A DNA stretch of 64,000 nt from Piliocolobus tephrosceles (GCF_002776525.5 NC_045434.1:192562545-192626544); one strand, 5' to 3'; positions 1-12,019 are shown, counted from the first letter of the stretch. Program-made: numbers and translations. The notes: generated by a model from the sequence alone, not told the origin.

Positions 1-38
1 ACTTAGAAAACCAACAAAAAGAAAATCAACTGTGAAGA

Positions 39-339
39 TTTTTTTTTTTTTTTTTTTTGAAACGGAGTCTCGCTCTGTCGTCCAGGCTGGAGTGTAGTGG
101 CCGGACCTCAGCTCACTGCAAGCTCCGCCTCTCAGTTTACGCCATTCTCCTGCCTCAGCCTCCCGAGTAGCTGGGACTACAGGCGCCCGTCACCGCCCTC
201 GGCTAATTTTTTGTATTTTTTTGTAGAGACGGGGTTTCAGTGTGTTAACCAGGATGATCTCGATCTCCTGACCTCGTGATCCGCCCATCTCTGCCTCCCA
301 AAGTGCTGGGATTACAGGCTTGAGCCACCGTGCCCAGCC
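39..339 (-). mobile_element. AluY, Old World monkey type
   Basis: Full-length Alu read from its poly(A) side, seen as a T-run, to its GGCTGGGCAC head. Both monomers are present. GGCTTGAGCC near the head is typical of cercopithecid AluY. It is flanked by near-identical target duplications (tgaagattttt and taaagattttt). Short open frames inside it are Alu-derived and not genes. Confidence 0.9.
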
Positions 340-454
340 GTAAAGATTTTTTATGTTCAAAATTTAGTGTGGCTTATAAGCATAATTGTTGTTCTAGTTT
401 TTTCCAGCTAAAACTATTTAGCTGGGTTTCATATTTAAAGGTTTTGTTTGATTG

Positions 455-1240
455 TTTTTAAACAATAAATGTTTTATTATAAACATTTCAAACATTAAAG
501 TACAAACGTGCAAAAGTTTCTCCAAATCATACCACCCAAATAGCATTGCTAACATTTTGGTTCATATCATTTTTTCTATTTCTTGATGTCAATAAATGGG
601 CTTCTGGGTTCATGCTCACTTTTTATTTTCCCTCAGTAGGATGCTGTAGATGTCTTTCCACGTTAATAGTTGCAGAATTACATCGTTTGACATCATCATA
701 TTATATTCCATTTTATAGATTCACACTAACTTAGCAAATCAATTCCCTATTTGTCGCCATTTGGTCTTATAAAGTAAATCATGCTCCAATAAACCACGCT
801 GGATACTTCTTTTTGATTAACTTGTGTGACCACCTCCATCAATAGAATCCTTGGGAATGAGATTATCAGGATAAAAAGCATGTTCCCTTTACGTTTTCAC
901 ATGTGTTGCCAAACTGCCTTCCTGGAAAGGTCAAATTAATTAGCACTATTTTCATCTGTGCCTGAGGGTGCCCATTTTCCAATAAGTTAAGTGGGTTTGT
1001 CAGTTTTCTTAGTCTTTACCTATCTGGCAAGTGGAAAACAAGCCTCTCTCTGCATATGCATTTCCTTCATTAGTAGAGAACCTAAACATCTTTTCATCTG
1101 CTTATTGGCTCTTTGAATTTCCTCTTCTGGATTGCCTCCATGAGTGCTTTGCGTGTTCATATTGTTGTCTTTTAAGAATTCCTGTTTATTAACATTGTGT
1201 GTAACATTGTGTGCATTAATGTTAATTAATCCCTTGCCGT
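455..1240 (+). mobile_element. Ancient L1 (L1ME/L1M-like) 3' end
   Basis: Diverged sequence resembling the non-coding 3' part of old mammalian L1 elements: 'gctaacattttggt' early on, a 'tattccattttatagattcac' region, then 'gttgccaaactgcctt'. No open frame survives. Orientation and subfamily are inferred from memory of the consensus. Confidence 0.4.
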
Positions 1241-1558
1241 GTGTGGAAAATACCTGCCGTATAAACCTTGTTTATGGCGTATCTTTAATGTTTAATAGAA
1301 AAGTGTATATATAATAAACAGCAATATATCAGAAAAACAAAGCATTACCAGGGCCCCTGAAGCCCTTGGTTCCCCCACTGAGTTCCCGTCCATCAATAGT
1401 AAAGTGGGTTTTTTTGTTTGTTTGTTTCGGTCAGTGATTCCACTGACATACAGAAATTTCTGATTTTGTGTTAATTTAATCTCTCTTACCCTTTATAGTC
1501 TCCAGGCTTCTTGATATGCTTAGGAAGCTGTTTTCCATCCCACAATTGTAAAAATAAT
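1241..1558. other. Unassigned AT-rich sequence
   Basis: No open frame or repeat I can name. It contains a short GTTT run near 1410 and lies directly 5' of the L1 insertion. Confidence 0.3.
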
Positions 1559-3628
1559 CTTCTCTTGCCTGATTGCCCCGGCCAGAACTTCCTATTTGTC
1601 TCTGTTTGCAGACGACATGATTGTGTATTTAGAAAACTCCATTGTCTCAGCCCAAAATCTCCTTAAGCTGACAAGCAACTTCAGCAGTCTCAGGATACAA
1701 AATCAGTGTGCAAAAATCACAAGCATTTTTATACAGCAGTAATAGACAAACAGAGAGCCAAATCATGAGTGAGCTCCCATTCACAATTGCTGCAAAGGAA
1801 TAAAATATCTAGGAATACAACTTACAAGGGATATGAAGGACCTCTCCAAGGAGAACTAAAAACCACTGCTCAAGGAAATAAGAGAGAACACAAACAAATG
1901 GAAAAACATTCCATGCTCACGGATGGAATCAATATCATGAAAATGGCCATACTGCCCAAAGTAATTTATAGAGGCAATGCTATCCCTATTAAGCTACCAT
2001 TTACTTTCTTCACAGAATTAGAAAAAACTACTTTAGATTTCATATGGAACCAAAAGAGAGCTTGTATAACCAAGGCAATCCTAAGCAAAAATAATGAAGA
2101 TTTCATATGGAACCAAAAGAGAGCTTGTATAACCAAGGCAATCCTAAGCAAAAATAATGAAGCTGTAGGCATCATTCTACCTGACTTCAAACTACACTAC
2201 AAGGCTACAGTAACCAAAACAGCATGGTACTGGTACCAAAACAGATATATAGACCAATGGAACAGAACAGAGGCCTCAGAAATAACTCCACAGATCTGCA
2301 ACCATCTAGTTTTTGACAAACCTGACAAAAACAAGCAATGGGGAAAGGATTCCCTATTTAATAAATGTTGTGGGAAAAACTGGCTAGCCATATGTAGAAA
2401 ACTGAAACTGGACCCATTCCTTATCTTATAAAAAAATTGACTCAAGATGGATTAAAGACTTAAACATAAGACCTAAAACCATAAAAATCCTAGAAGAAAA
2501 CCTAAGCAATACGATTCAGGACATAAGCATGGGCAAAGACTTAATGACTAAAACACCAAAAGTAATGACAACAAAACCCAAAAATGACAGATGGGATCAA
2601 ATTAAACTAAAGAGCATCTGCACAACAAAAGAAACTATCATCAGAGTGAACAGGCAACCCACAAAATGGGAGAAAATTTTTGCAATCTATCCATCTGACA
2701 AAGGGCTAATATCCAGGATCTACAAGGAACTTCAACAAATTTATAAGAAAAATCAAATGACCCCATCAAAAAGTGAGTGAAGGATATGAACAGACACTTC
2801 TCAAAAGATGACATTTATGTGGCCAACAAACATATGAAAAAAAGCTCATTATTACTGGTCATTAGAGAAATGCAAATCAAAACCACAATGAGATACCATC
2901 TTATGCCAGTTAGAATGGCGATCATTAAAAAGTCAGGAAACAACAGATACTGGAGAAGATGTGGAGAAATAGGAATGCTTTTACACTGTTGGTGGGAGTG
3001 TAAATCAGTTCAACCATTGTGGAAGACAGTGTGGTGATTCCTCAAGGATCTAGAACCAGAAATACCATTTGACCGAGCAATCCCATTACTAGGTATAAAC
3101 CCAAAGGATTATAAATCATTCTGCTATATAGACACATGCACATGTATGTTTATTGCAGCACTATTCACAATAGCAAAGACTTGGAACCAACTCAAGTGCC
3201 CATCAATGACAGACTGGGTTAAAAAAATGTAGCACATATACACCATGGAATATTATGCAGCCAAAAAAAAGGAATGAGTTCATGTCCTATGCAGGGACAT
3301 GAATGAAGCTGGAAACCAATGTCATTGACATTTTCATTGTCAGTAAACTAACACAGGAACAGAAAACCAAACACTGCATGTTCTCATTCATAAGTGGGAA
3401 TTGAACAATGAAAACACATGGACACAGGGAGGGGAACATCACACACCAGGGCTTGTTGGGTGATGGGGGGTTGGGGAGGGATAGCATTAGGAGAAATACC
3501 TAATGTAGATGACGGGTTGATGGGTGCAGCAAACCACTGTGGCACGTGTATACCTATGTAACAAACCTGCATGTTCTGCACATGTATCCCAGATCTTAAA
3601 GTATAATAAAATATATATATATATATAT
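1559..3628 (+). mobile_element. LINE-1 (L1P class), 5'-truncated with 5' inversion
   Basis: From 1594 onward the sequence is sense L1: the end of the ORF2 reverse transcriptase (translated FADDMIVYLENS-like stretch near 1608), the ORF2 C-terminal region, the 3' UTR, and an AATAAAA tail merging into a TA-rich run at 3610-3628. ORF2 is broken by frameshifts and stops, for example near 2431 and 2779, so the copy is dead. Bases 1559-1593 read as ORF2 in antisense, from just upstream of the sense portion. That is the arrangement left by twin priming. No clear target duplication was found. Confidence 0.85.
2036..2161 (+). repeat. 63-bp perfect tandem duplication inside L1 ORF2
   Basis: Bases 2036-2098 are repeated exactly at 2099-2161. 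The unit is 21 codons, so the duplication keeps frame and gives two copies of a 21-residue peptide starting DFIWNQKRAC. Intact L1 ORF2 has this segment once. The identity of the copies suggests an event younger than the L1 insertion. Confidence 0.95.
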
Positions 3629-3836
3629 AAAGGAATTATGACCATAAGTGTTATTAAAATGGGTATTTATTTGAAATTTAAAAAAAGAAATAATCTTCTA
3701 TCAGAAGCTTCAATTCTGTTTCTTGTGTTTCACAGAGCCAGGCCAGTTGTCACAATTCACGTTCAATGACTGATCTTTCCCTTGAGTTGAAACATACACA
3801 TTTAATTTGCATATCTGTCTATGTACTTAACATATG

Positions 3837-4065
3837 CACATATTTGAGTGTATGTTCTGACTCTTTATTATTTGTCTGTTCTGTTGTTTTGAAAATCGTG
3901 CCCTGCATCTCTTGCATTGATAAGCTTTTCAATTACTGTGACTCATTTCTCAAGTCTATCAATATCTGCTTTGCTTTAATTTCTTCTGTAGGACTTTTCC
4001 CATCTATTCCCACATATTCACTCTTCCATACAAATTTAAGACAATTTTGTGAGTAAGTATCTACC
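3837..4065 (-). mobile_element. Possible ancient L1 ORF2 fragment, antisense
   Basis: The plus strand weakly resembles antisense L1 ORF2: 'ctctttattatttgtctgttc' followed by a tract like the 'tttcaattactgtg' segment. It is heavily diverged with no retained frame. Confidence 0.35.
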
Positions 4066-4924
4066 TTATTTACCCTCTCTCTGAGGACTAAGCTCTGATT
4101 TTTTTTTTCTTATCTTGCCCAAATCCCTGTCTAAGGGGTCAGGGGAGTCATGCCCTACAAAGCATAAGTTCTCATCAGATGGGTTTTATTTAACTCTGTA
4201 TATTGCAACTTACTTTTCAATCTGTCTCTGGTGTAACATGATGTGACAAAGAAGAAATCAAAATATTTTACCTCAAAACATGTTTCTTTTCCTTATTTTG
4301 AAATGGCCCTGCAAAGCTGTTCTTTGTGAGGAAAATTTGCATCTGTAAAGAATCTCTATTAACATAGGTAGAGCTTTTTTTTCCAGGCCCTCCCAATCCT
4401 GAAGAGATTAACTGAGAGTCTAGCACCTTTTGAAGGTCTGAATAGGAAGCATTTGTCATCTATTGTCTCTATGGGCAGCCACTAGGAAACTTCAAAAGAA
4501 CCTTGGTCTCCACAATCTTTTATCTTAGCCTGAACATTTCCTTTCTATTGATCTTCAGGTGTTTAGACAAACTCAACCAATTGTCAACCAGGAAATGGTT
4601 AAATTTACCTATAGCCTGGAAGTTCCCCTGCTTTGAATTGTCCCGCCCTTCTGGACCAAACCAATGTATTTCCCAAATGTATTTGATTGATGTCTCATGA
4701 CTCTCAGGACCTCCTGAGGGCTGTGTCATGGACCATGGCCACTCATATTTGACTCAGAATAAATCTCTTCAAGTATTTTACAGAGTTTGACTCCTTTCAT
4801 TGACACTCTGTCCACCCTACGAATCTGCACTATAACCTCAGTCAGAGAATGTGGAGAGTGCTGTTTCCACATATTGAAGTTTATTGACATTTTCTTTGGG
4901 ATATAAGATTTGATCCATTTAATA
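4066..4924. other. Unassigned AT-rich intergenic sequence
   Basis: No gene, clear repeat or RNA structure recognised. Open frames up to 69 codons occur on both strands with no family resemblance and are at chance length. Confidence 0.3.
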
Positions 4925-5223
4925 GACATGCATTTTTAAAAGATACATTTCTTGCTTGCAGTGTAAAGAGTAATCTATCAATCTTATTAATTATCCATTT
5001 ATGTCCTCAAATAATCTTAGTTCTTTCTTCTTGATATGTTACCAACAGAGGAAGACTCAAAGTTTCCTACTGATACTACATTTCTGTTGGATTTTTCTTT
5101 GTATTTCCTTCAGCTATTATTTCATATACTGTATCTTACCTTTATATCATTGATTCATGTTGATTAAAGGACATTCTATCTTCACTGTAATTGTATCCCT
5201 AATATAATTTAAAAGTAGCCCTC
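4925..5223 (-). mobile_element. Possible old L1-like sequence, left part of a host split by the MaLR element
   Basis: AT-rich sequence reminiscent of antisense L1 ('aaagtttcctactgatac', 'catttctgttgg'). It stops exactly at the MaLR insertion and similar sequence resumes at 7774, so the MaLR element probably landed in it. Confidence 0.35.
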
Positions 5224-5732
5224 TGTATTAGTCCATTCTTGCACTGTAACAAAGAACTACCTGAGACTGGGTAATTTATAAAGAAAAGAGGTTTAATTGG
5301 CTCATGGCTCTGCAGGCTGTTCAGGAAGCTTGGTGGCATCTGCTTCTGGGGAGGCCTCAGGGTGCTTTTACTCATGGAGAAAGGCAAAGTGGGAGCAGGC
5401 ATCTTACATGGCAGGAGCAGGACCAAGGGGAGGAGGGAGAGGTAAACAACCAGATCTCATGAGAATTCTATCACGAGAACAGCACCAAAGGGATGGTGCT
5501 AAACCATTGCAACAATTTATATTTCTCCTGCTGTGCATGAGAATATGGATAATTTATCATTATTTTAATTTGCATTTCTCTGGTTTCTGGTAAGGTTGAA
5601 CGTGTCTCAACCACCTTTCTCATGAAGGAGGATCCCCATGATCCAATCACCTCCCATCAGGCCGCACCTCCAACACTGGGGATTACAACTGAACATAATA
5701 TTAGGGTGGGAACATAGATCTAAACCACATCA
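5224..5732 (-). repeat. 3' LTR of the MaLR element (left end on plus strand)
   Basis: Pairs with the LTR at 7370-7773. It is about 105 bp longer than its partner because bases 5509-5620 are absent from the other copy. The partner runs uninterrupted from 'gctaaaccatt' into 'catgaagga'. Confidence 0.85.
5509..5620. mobile_element. 112-bp extra segment inside one MaLR LTR, possibly L1-derived
   Basis: Missing from the sister LTR. It contains 'atttgcatttctctggtttc' and 'taaggttgaac', which recall the antisense L1 ORF2 3' region. No target duplication or A-tail is obvious, so the mechanism is open. Confidence 0.6.
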
Positions 5733-7369
5733 TAGGTCCTCTGGCCCCTCCCAAATCTCATGTCCTTCTCACATTTCAAGATATAATTGTGCCTTCCCAA
5801 CAGTCCCCGAAAGTCTTAACTCATTCCAACATTAACTCAAACCTCCACAGTCCAACGCGTCATCCGAGACAAGGCAATTCTCTCCCACTATGAGTCTGTA
5901 AAACCAAAAGCAATTTAGTTACTTCCAAGATACAATGGCGATAAAGGCATTGGATAAATACTCTCTTTCCAAAAGGGAGAAATCAACCAAAAGAAAGGGG
6001 CTACAGGCCCTGCACAAGACTGAAACCCAGCAGGGCAGTCATTAAATCTCAAAGCTCCAAAACAATCCCCTTTCACTCCATGTCTCACATCCAGGGCTTG
6101 GTGCAAGGGGTGGGCTCCCAAGGTCTTGAGCAGTTCCACCTCTGTGACTTTGCAGGGGTCAGCCCCCACAGTTGCTTTCAAGGGCTGGTGTTGGGTGCCT
6201 GTGGTTTTCCAGGTGCAATGTGCAAGTTGTTTGTGGATCTACCATTCTGGGGTCTGGAGGATGGTGGCTCTCTTGTCATGCTTCCACTGGACAGTCCCCC
6301 AGTGGGGACTCTGTGTGAGGGCTCCAACCCCCCATTTCCCCTTCACTCTGCCCTAGCAGAAGTTCTCCATGAGGGCTCTGCCCCTGCAGCAGGCTTCTGT
6401 CTGGACATTCAGGCTTTTCCATACATCCTCTAAAAACTAGACAGAGACTCCCAACCCTCAACTCTTGCATTCTGTGTACCTATAGGCTTAGCACCACAGA
6501 GAGGCTGCCAAGGCTTACAGCTTGCACCCTCTAAAGCAGTGGCCCAAGCTGTACCTGGGCACCTCCTAGCCATGGCTGGAGCTGGAGCTGGAGCAGCTGG
6601 GATGCAGGGAGCAGGGTCCTGAGGCTGCACAGGGAGTTGCAGCCCTGAGCCTGACCAACAAACCATTCTGTCTTCCTAGGCCTCAGGGCCTGTGATGGTA
6701 AGGGCTGTAGTGAAGGTCTCTGAAATGCCTTCAAGGCCTTCTCTCCATTGTCTTGGCTATCAGCACTTGCCTTTATTTTAGTTATGCAAATTTTTGCAGA
6801 CTGCTTGAATTCCTCCTCTGAAAATGGTTTGTTTGTTTTTTTTTTTCCTCCACATGGCCAGGCTGCAAATCTTCCAAACTTTTATACTCTGCTTCCCTTT
6901 TAAATATACATTCAAGTTTCAGGTCATTTTTTTGCTCATGCACATAATCATAGGCTGTTCAAAGCAGCCAAGCCACATCTTGAATGCTTTGCAGCTTAGA
7001 AATTTTGTCCGCAAGATACCCTAAATCATTACTCTCAAGCTCAAAGTTCCACAGATCCCTAGATCAGGGGCACAATGCAGCCAGGCTCTTTGCTAAAGCA
7101 TAGCAAAAGTGACCTTAGCTTCAGTTCCCAGTAAGTTCCTCATTTCCATCTGAGACCTCCTCAGCCTGGCCTTCACTGTTCATAAAACTGTCAGCATTTT
7201 GGTCACAAACTTTCAACAAGTCTCTAGGAAGTTCCAAACCTTCCCTCATCTTCCTGTCATTTTCTGAGCCCTCCACACTCTTTCAAACTCTGCCCATTTC
7301 CCAGTTCCAAAATTGCTTCCACATTTTCAGGTATCTTTATAGCAATGTCCCACTCTTTGTACCAATTTT

Positions 7370-7773
7370 CCGTATTAGTCTATTCTTTCACTGCTATAAA
7401 GAAATACTTGAGACTGGGTAATTTATAAAGAAAAGAGGTTTAATTGGCTCACAGTCCCACAGGCTGTACAGGAAGCATGGTGGCACTGCTTCTGGGGAGG
7501 CCTCAGGGAGCTTTTACTCATAGAGGCAAAGTGGGAGCAGGCATCTAAATGACAGGAGCAAGAACAAGACGGGTGGCAGAGGTGCCACACACTTTTAAAC
7601 AACCAGATCGCATTAGAATTCTATCATGAAAACAGCCTCAAAGGGATGGTGCTAAACCATTCATGAAGGATCCACTCCCATGATTCAATCACCTACCACC
7701 AGGCTCCACCTTGACATTGGGGATTACAATTGAACATGAGATTTGGGTGGGGACACAGATCCAAACCATATCA
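7370..7773 (-). repeat. 5' LTR of the MaLR element (right end on plus strand)
   Basis: Uninterrupted 404-bp LTR. It aligns to the left LTR throughout except for the extra 112 bp there. It ends ATATCA next to the target duplication ccgtc. Confidence 0.85.
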
Positions 7774-8455
7774 CCGTCTTTATCCACTTAATTTCATGTT
7801 TTTTTCCACTAGCCTGATCTCTGTTTCCTTGAATTCATTATTTACATTGGACTTTTTACATTTATGGTGTTGCTTTTTATTGTTCTATCTTTTTGCCCAT
7901 CATTAGGGGTGTTTCTGGCAGAGAACAAAAAAAGAAGAAATATTTTAACCCAATGTGACAGAATATATTACCAGCTTTATTTATCTTGTATCTAATGATC
8001 ATTATAGCAGATATTTCAGGTTGTGTTTCTCTCACTAATTTCCATATAAAAATATTTATTCTTTTGTGGTGCTTCATTCACCATTTATTTACCTTATGAT
8101 TTATTTTTATTTGTCCTTTCCCCTCACTTATTTTATAATTTGGTTGGTATGTGCTCTGGTTTAAATTTTAGTTTTATACTTTTAAATCATGGGTTTAGGC
8201 TGATCAGCTTTGTGACTTTTGATTCTCTACCATGGAAGAAGAGACATGGAGACACATTGCCCTGCCCCATTTCCTGCACCATCCCTCTCATTTATTGGTG
8301 GGATTTTTGTTCCAGTGTATTATCATCAAATTATTATTTACTCTTGTGTAGCTTTTCTTTCAAAAGCCATAAAAATTATGTCCTGTTTTGTAACCATAAT
8401 TATTGTTTGATTTAATTTCATGTTTAAAATGATTCAGTATTTCCAGTCTTTCCAT
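7774..8455 (-). mobile_element. Possible old L1-like sequence, right part of the split host
   Basis: AT-rich continuation of the sequence interrupted at 5223. It has phrases I associate with antisense ancient L1 ('ggtgttgctttttattgttc', 'tattttaacccaatgtg'). No frame survives and the family is unresolved. Confidence 0.35.
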
Positions 8456-8488
8456 ACCACAGCTTTAGCAGTGTGAGTTCGTCATTTT

Positions 8489-8780
8489 TTTTTTTTGAAA
8501 CGGAGTCTCGCTCTGTCACCCAGGCTGAAGTGCAGTGGCACGATCTCGGCTCACTGCAAGTTCCACCTCCCGGGTTTACGCCATTCTCCTGCCTCAGTCT
8601 CCAGAGTAGCTGGGACTACAGGCACCCACCACATTGCCCGGCTAGTTTTTTTGTATTTTTTTAGTAGAGACGGGGTTTCACCGTGTTAGCCAGGATGGTC
8701 TCTATCTCCTGACCTCGTGATCCGCCCGTCTCGGCCTCCCAAAGTGCTGGGATTACAGGCTTGAGCCACGGCGCCCAGCC
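8489..8780 (-). mobile_element. AluY, Old World monkey type
   Basis: T-run, then both Alu monomers, ending at a GGCTGGGCGC head. It carries CCGGCTAGTTTTTTTG and GGCTTGAGCC. Target duplications gagttcgtcatttt (8475-8488) and gagtttgtcatttt (8782-8795) differ at one base. This indicates a relatively recent insertion. Confidence 0.92.
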
Positions 8781-8795
8781 CGAGTTTGTCATTTT

Positions 8796-9109
8796 GAATT
8801 CTCTTTCAGTTGAGTGGTTCAAGTCTCCAAGTCGATTCTTCTGAAAGGTTATGTGAAAGCCCTGTTTCCTGAGTCCTTATTTCCGTTGCCTTAGCAAGGC
8901 TGGAAATTTGGCCTTATATGCAACCCTTGAGTAAAACCATTCTCCAAATGCAGCTTTGTTATTTAAACCTTGAATCCACTGCTTGGAGTCTGTATGTAAG
9001 AATGAGGGAAGAGGTCCAGGTAGGAGACAAAATACCTGGTTTAGTCTTCACTCAGGGTGGCCTACTGAATCACTGGCCCAGTTCCTTACCCCTCTCATTC
9101 TTTCTTCTT
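8796..9109. other. Unassigned sequence
   Basis: No gene or named repeat recognised. A 66-codon open frame at 8918-9118 has no family resemblance. Confidence 0.3.
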
Positions 9110-9465
9110 ACCACATAACTGATTTCCCAGTTCCTTGACTTTGGACTTGGCCATGGGGCTTGCCTTGGCCAATGAGATATTAGCAGATGTGATTCAAGCA
9201 AAGGTTTTTAAATGCGTGTGGCTGGGTTTGCCCTCTTGAGCTTCTGCCAATCCCATGAAAGTTGATGCCCTGGATAGCCTGCTGGTCTCAGAAGGATGAG
9301 AAACTCACGGAGCAGATCTGAACCAAACCTGTGGTCTGGAGCCAAGCCAAGCTGAGCCCAGCCAAAATCAGCAGTCATAGCTGCCAGCCACACACAGTGT
9401 GAAAATAAATGGTTGTGGTGTTAAGCCAGGAGTTGGGACTGGTTTGTCATGCGGTAGCATTATGA
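9110..9465 (+). mobile_element. Ancient LTR, MLT1-like
   Basis: Sequence pattern of old MaLR MLT1 LTRs: 'ttggccaatgagatattagc' early, a 'gagaaactcacggagcaga' middle, and a 3' 'aataaatggttgtggtgtta' containing the AATAAA signal. Much diverged. Confidence 0.55.
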
Positions 9466-9499
9466 GACAGTGACTGGTGCACTGTGTCCTTCTCTTGCT

Positions 9500-9620
9500 C
9501 CTGTCATCATCTTGTACATGTCACCCCCCTTCTCTGGGCCTCAGTTTCTTTAAATATGGCATGAAGGAGTTGATACTGGGTGACTTCTAGGGTCTCTTCT
9601 AATACTAAGATTCTGGATTT
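9500..9620 (+). mobile_element. MIR fragment
   Basis: Contains 'ctgggcctcagtttcttta', the conserved MIR core region. Flanks are too diverged to set ends. Confidence 0.5.
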
Positions 9621-10440
9621 CAGTACAGGGTTTGGCGGTGAGAGGGAAGGAGAGTATTCTAGCACAGGGGAACAAAGAAGGCTGTGTTGGAAAGGGAATG
9701 GGAGGGGGATGTGTTTGTCCCACTGGAGCAAGTGACCTGAGAGATGCAGGCAGGGGTGGGTTGGGGGCTTAGAGGTCTGACGTGGAAATGCTCGTGCTTG
9801 GGCTTCCCAGGAAGCTGTACCTGCTCAACCCCCACCTGCTCCTTCACCTCTTGTAAATCAGATTCAGACCCCACCATGCTGCTGTAACTGTCTTCTCACT
9901 TAGGACTTCTCATTACCAAATCCTCCCTCTTGAGCTTGATATCTCCTCCAAGCCCTCTTCCCTGTCTTCTGCCCCCACATCCTACTGGCACTCCCCTGCT
10001 CCATCTGCCCACCCTGTTTCTATCTTCTTCAATGACTACTCTGAAGGGGTCTCCCAAGGCTCTCTACCCTGCTCTTCTTCCCAGCCTAGGAATGGGCTTG
10101 GAATTCAGGGATATGGATCCCAGGCAGAGAACCTGCATACCATAGGCCAGGGTTCCAGGCAAGCCACCCAGAGGGTACCAAAAGCAAGCATCATCTGAGT
10201 ACCACCAAAATGTAAATAGTCTTTTGCTATTGTTCTGAATAACCTAAAGCCTTAGGAAGACAGCTTTGGATAAACACGAAGAGGCTCAGTGCTGGGCTCG
10301 GATCACTGCTGGGTATTATGTTTGCATGACCACTTGGCATCTCCAGCACTATCATTCTTACATAGGATATTCTGTGCTTATGGCTACAATAGATGATCTG
10401 AGCAATACTCCTCAGGCCAACTTAAAGCACAGGCAGGCAG
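9621..10440. other. Unassigned, partly C-rich sequence
   Basis: No gene recognised. Bases 9930-10060 are C/T-rich and may be an L2 remnant. Open frames up to 74 codons show no protein family. Confidence 0.3.
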
Positions 10441-10447
10441 TTTGCAT

Positions 10448-10747
10448 TTTTTTTTCTTTCTCTCTCTTTTTTCTTTTTTGAGACAGAGTCTTGCTCTGTC
10501 ACCCTGGCTGGAGTGCAGTGGCATGATCTCTGCTCACTGCAAACTCCCCCTCTCAGGTCCAAGCAGTTCTCTTGTCTCAGCCTCCTGAGTAGCTGGAATG
10601 ACAGAGGTGCGCCACCACGTCCAGCTAATTTTTGGGTTTTTCATAGAGATGGGTTTTCACCATGTTGGTCAGGCTGGTCTCAAGGGATCCATCCGCCTTG
10701 GCCTCCCAAAGTGCTGGGATTACAGGTGTGAGCCACCACACCCAGCC
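10448..10747 (-). mobile_element. Alu, older S-like copy
   Basis: T/C-rich tail region, two monomers and a GGCTGGGTGTGG head. It lacks the cercopithecid AluY diagnostics and has many substitutions. A short repeat of tgcattt at both ends is the likely target duplication. Confidence 0.85.
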
Positions 10748-12019
10748 TGCATTTCTCTTATTTTCCACACAGGATGATCTTCAAAATGCTCTTCCTCCAA
10801 AAACCTATTTCCCCTTTTCCTCAGGCACTTGTCCCCTCTCTCTCACTGCTGGCCTCTGCCATTGTCCTGTGGTCCTGACTTCTTAGCACATCCTGGACAC
10901 CAGCCTGTGGCTTGAAGGATGCTCCATGGTTAATCTCGCAATAGCCTTTGCCTGGGAACACAGTTTTGCTTAATAAACGTGCTCGCTGTTCTTCTCATAA
11001 GCGCCTTTCTACCTGTGCAGGAAACAATTCCTAGACAAAGTCCTCCAAGCCTGTGTGCATCCCAGAGGCTCTCAGTGATCCCGCACCCCATAAGACTCAG
11101 ACCCCTATTAATTAACCCTGCAGAAAAATACCTAGGATTTATCACCAGTGGGACTTTCACTTACAGAGCTGATAGGTGTCTTCAAGCTTATGCGAGACAG
11201 GAAAGCAGCATGTTCAAGGGAAAAAAAGATGAACTTGGAAGCAGATACACCTGGCTTCAGATTCTGGCTCTGTCCTTTGCTGGTCATGGGCACGTCACTC
11301 CCAACCCTCTAGTCACATACAACAATGCACAGTGTCTGACACATCGTTAGCATTCAATATTTCATGGCCTTTCCTCCATAGGATCTAGTCCTGCCTCTGG
11401 TTTTTAAATTAGCATCAATCCTATTTCCCCTATTTTAATCTAATTGTCTGCTTAATTGCTTGTACCCTGCCAAAGGTCACTTAGATTCTGCACCCTTAGT
11501 CCAGTGCCTGCCACACAGTGGGTGCCCAGTGAAAATAGCCTGATGTAGGAGAACATGTTGGAGTTCTTTGAAAAACTCTGTGTATTCTGTTTTTCAGAAG
11601 CACGCTGTATATCCCAGATCTTCTTCTCTGTCTTCCATGTCCCTTGTCCTCACTGTTTTTGTTATTACAACTTCATTCTTTTCCATTTTAAGTTGAGTAA
11701 TTTCCTCTCCATTTCCCCGATGGAATTTCCACTGATGATTTATCATCTTGGGGTTGACTTTTATGCGGCATTCATCTCTGTTAATGTTTTCATCTGTTTT
11801 GTTCCTCCCCCACAATGTACTAGCTCATTTTTCTCCTCTCATTTTACAACTTCCATGGATAATTCTTTTTTGAGTTGTGACTCTTTTCTCTGAGTCTGAG
11901 ATTTGTCATCCTGCCTCTGGTTCTTGGGCGATTCCTCTTGGGAGGCAGGTTCTTCCTTTCTTCGCTCTTGTTCTCATCCTCTTTATCAGAGAGGCATTTC
12001 CTGTGTGTGGGCGGGGGGT
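10748..12019. other. Intergenic sequence with one MIR
   Basis: A MIR in sense lies at about 11230-11365 ('cttcagattctggctctgtc', 'acagtgtctgacacatcg'). The rest is unassigned. The 123-codon frame at 10979-11350 and the 112-codon frame at 11555-11893 have no recognisable domain and lack a gene context. Confidence 0.4.

Larger units (their letters stand above)
5224..7773 (-). mobile_element. Complete MaLR retroelement (MST/THE1 class), LTR-internal-LTR
   Basis: Endogenous ERVL-MaLR element in reverse orientation. On the plus strand, both ends start (T/C)GTATTAGTC and end with a variant of CCAAACCATATCA, the reversed MaLR LTR. The internal part (5733-7369) matches the non-coding MST/THE1 interior, for example 'cacatccagggcttgg' and 'gtggatctaccattctgggg'. 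Five-base target duplications ccctc and ccgtc flank it with one mismatch. Small frames inside are remnants; no gag, protease or polymerase is recognisable. Confidence 0.85.

Noticed and set aside
97..279. Small frames in Alus (also at 8473, 12611, 17689, 55734)
   Set aside because: Standard Alu-derived peptides such as FSCLSLPSSWDYRR.
1769..2431. 220-codon open frame on the plus strand
   Set aside because: It is L1 ORF2 sequence with a 63-bp duplication, truncated by frameshift. Not a host gene.
5224..7773. Coding provirus
   Set aside because: Only MaLR LTRs and a decayed interior are present. No retroviral protein domain is recognisable in any frame.
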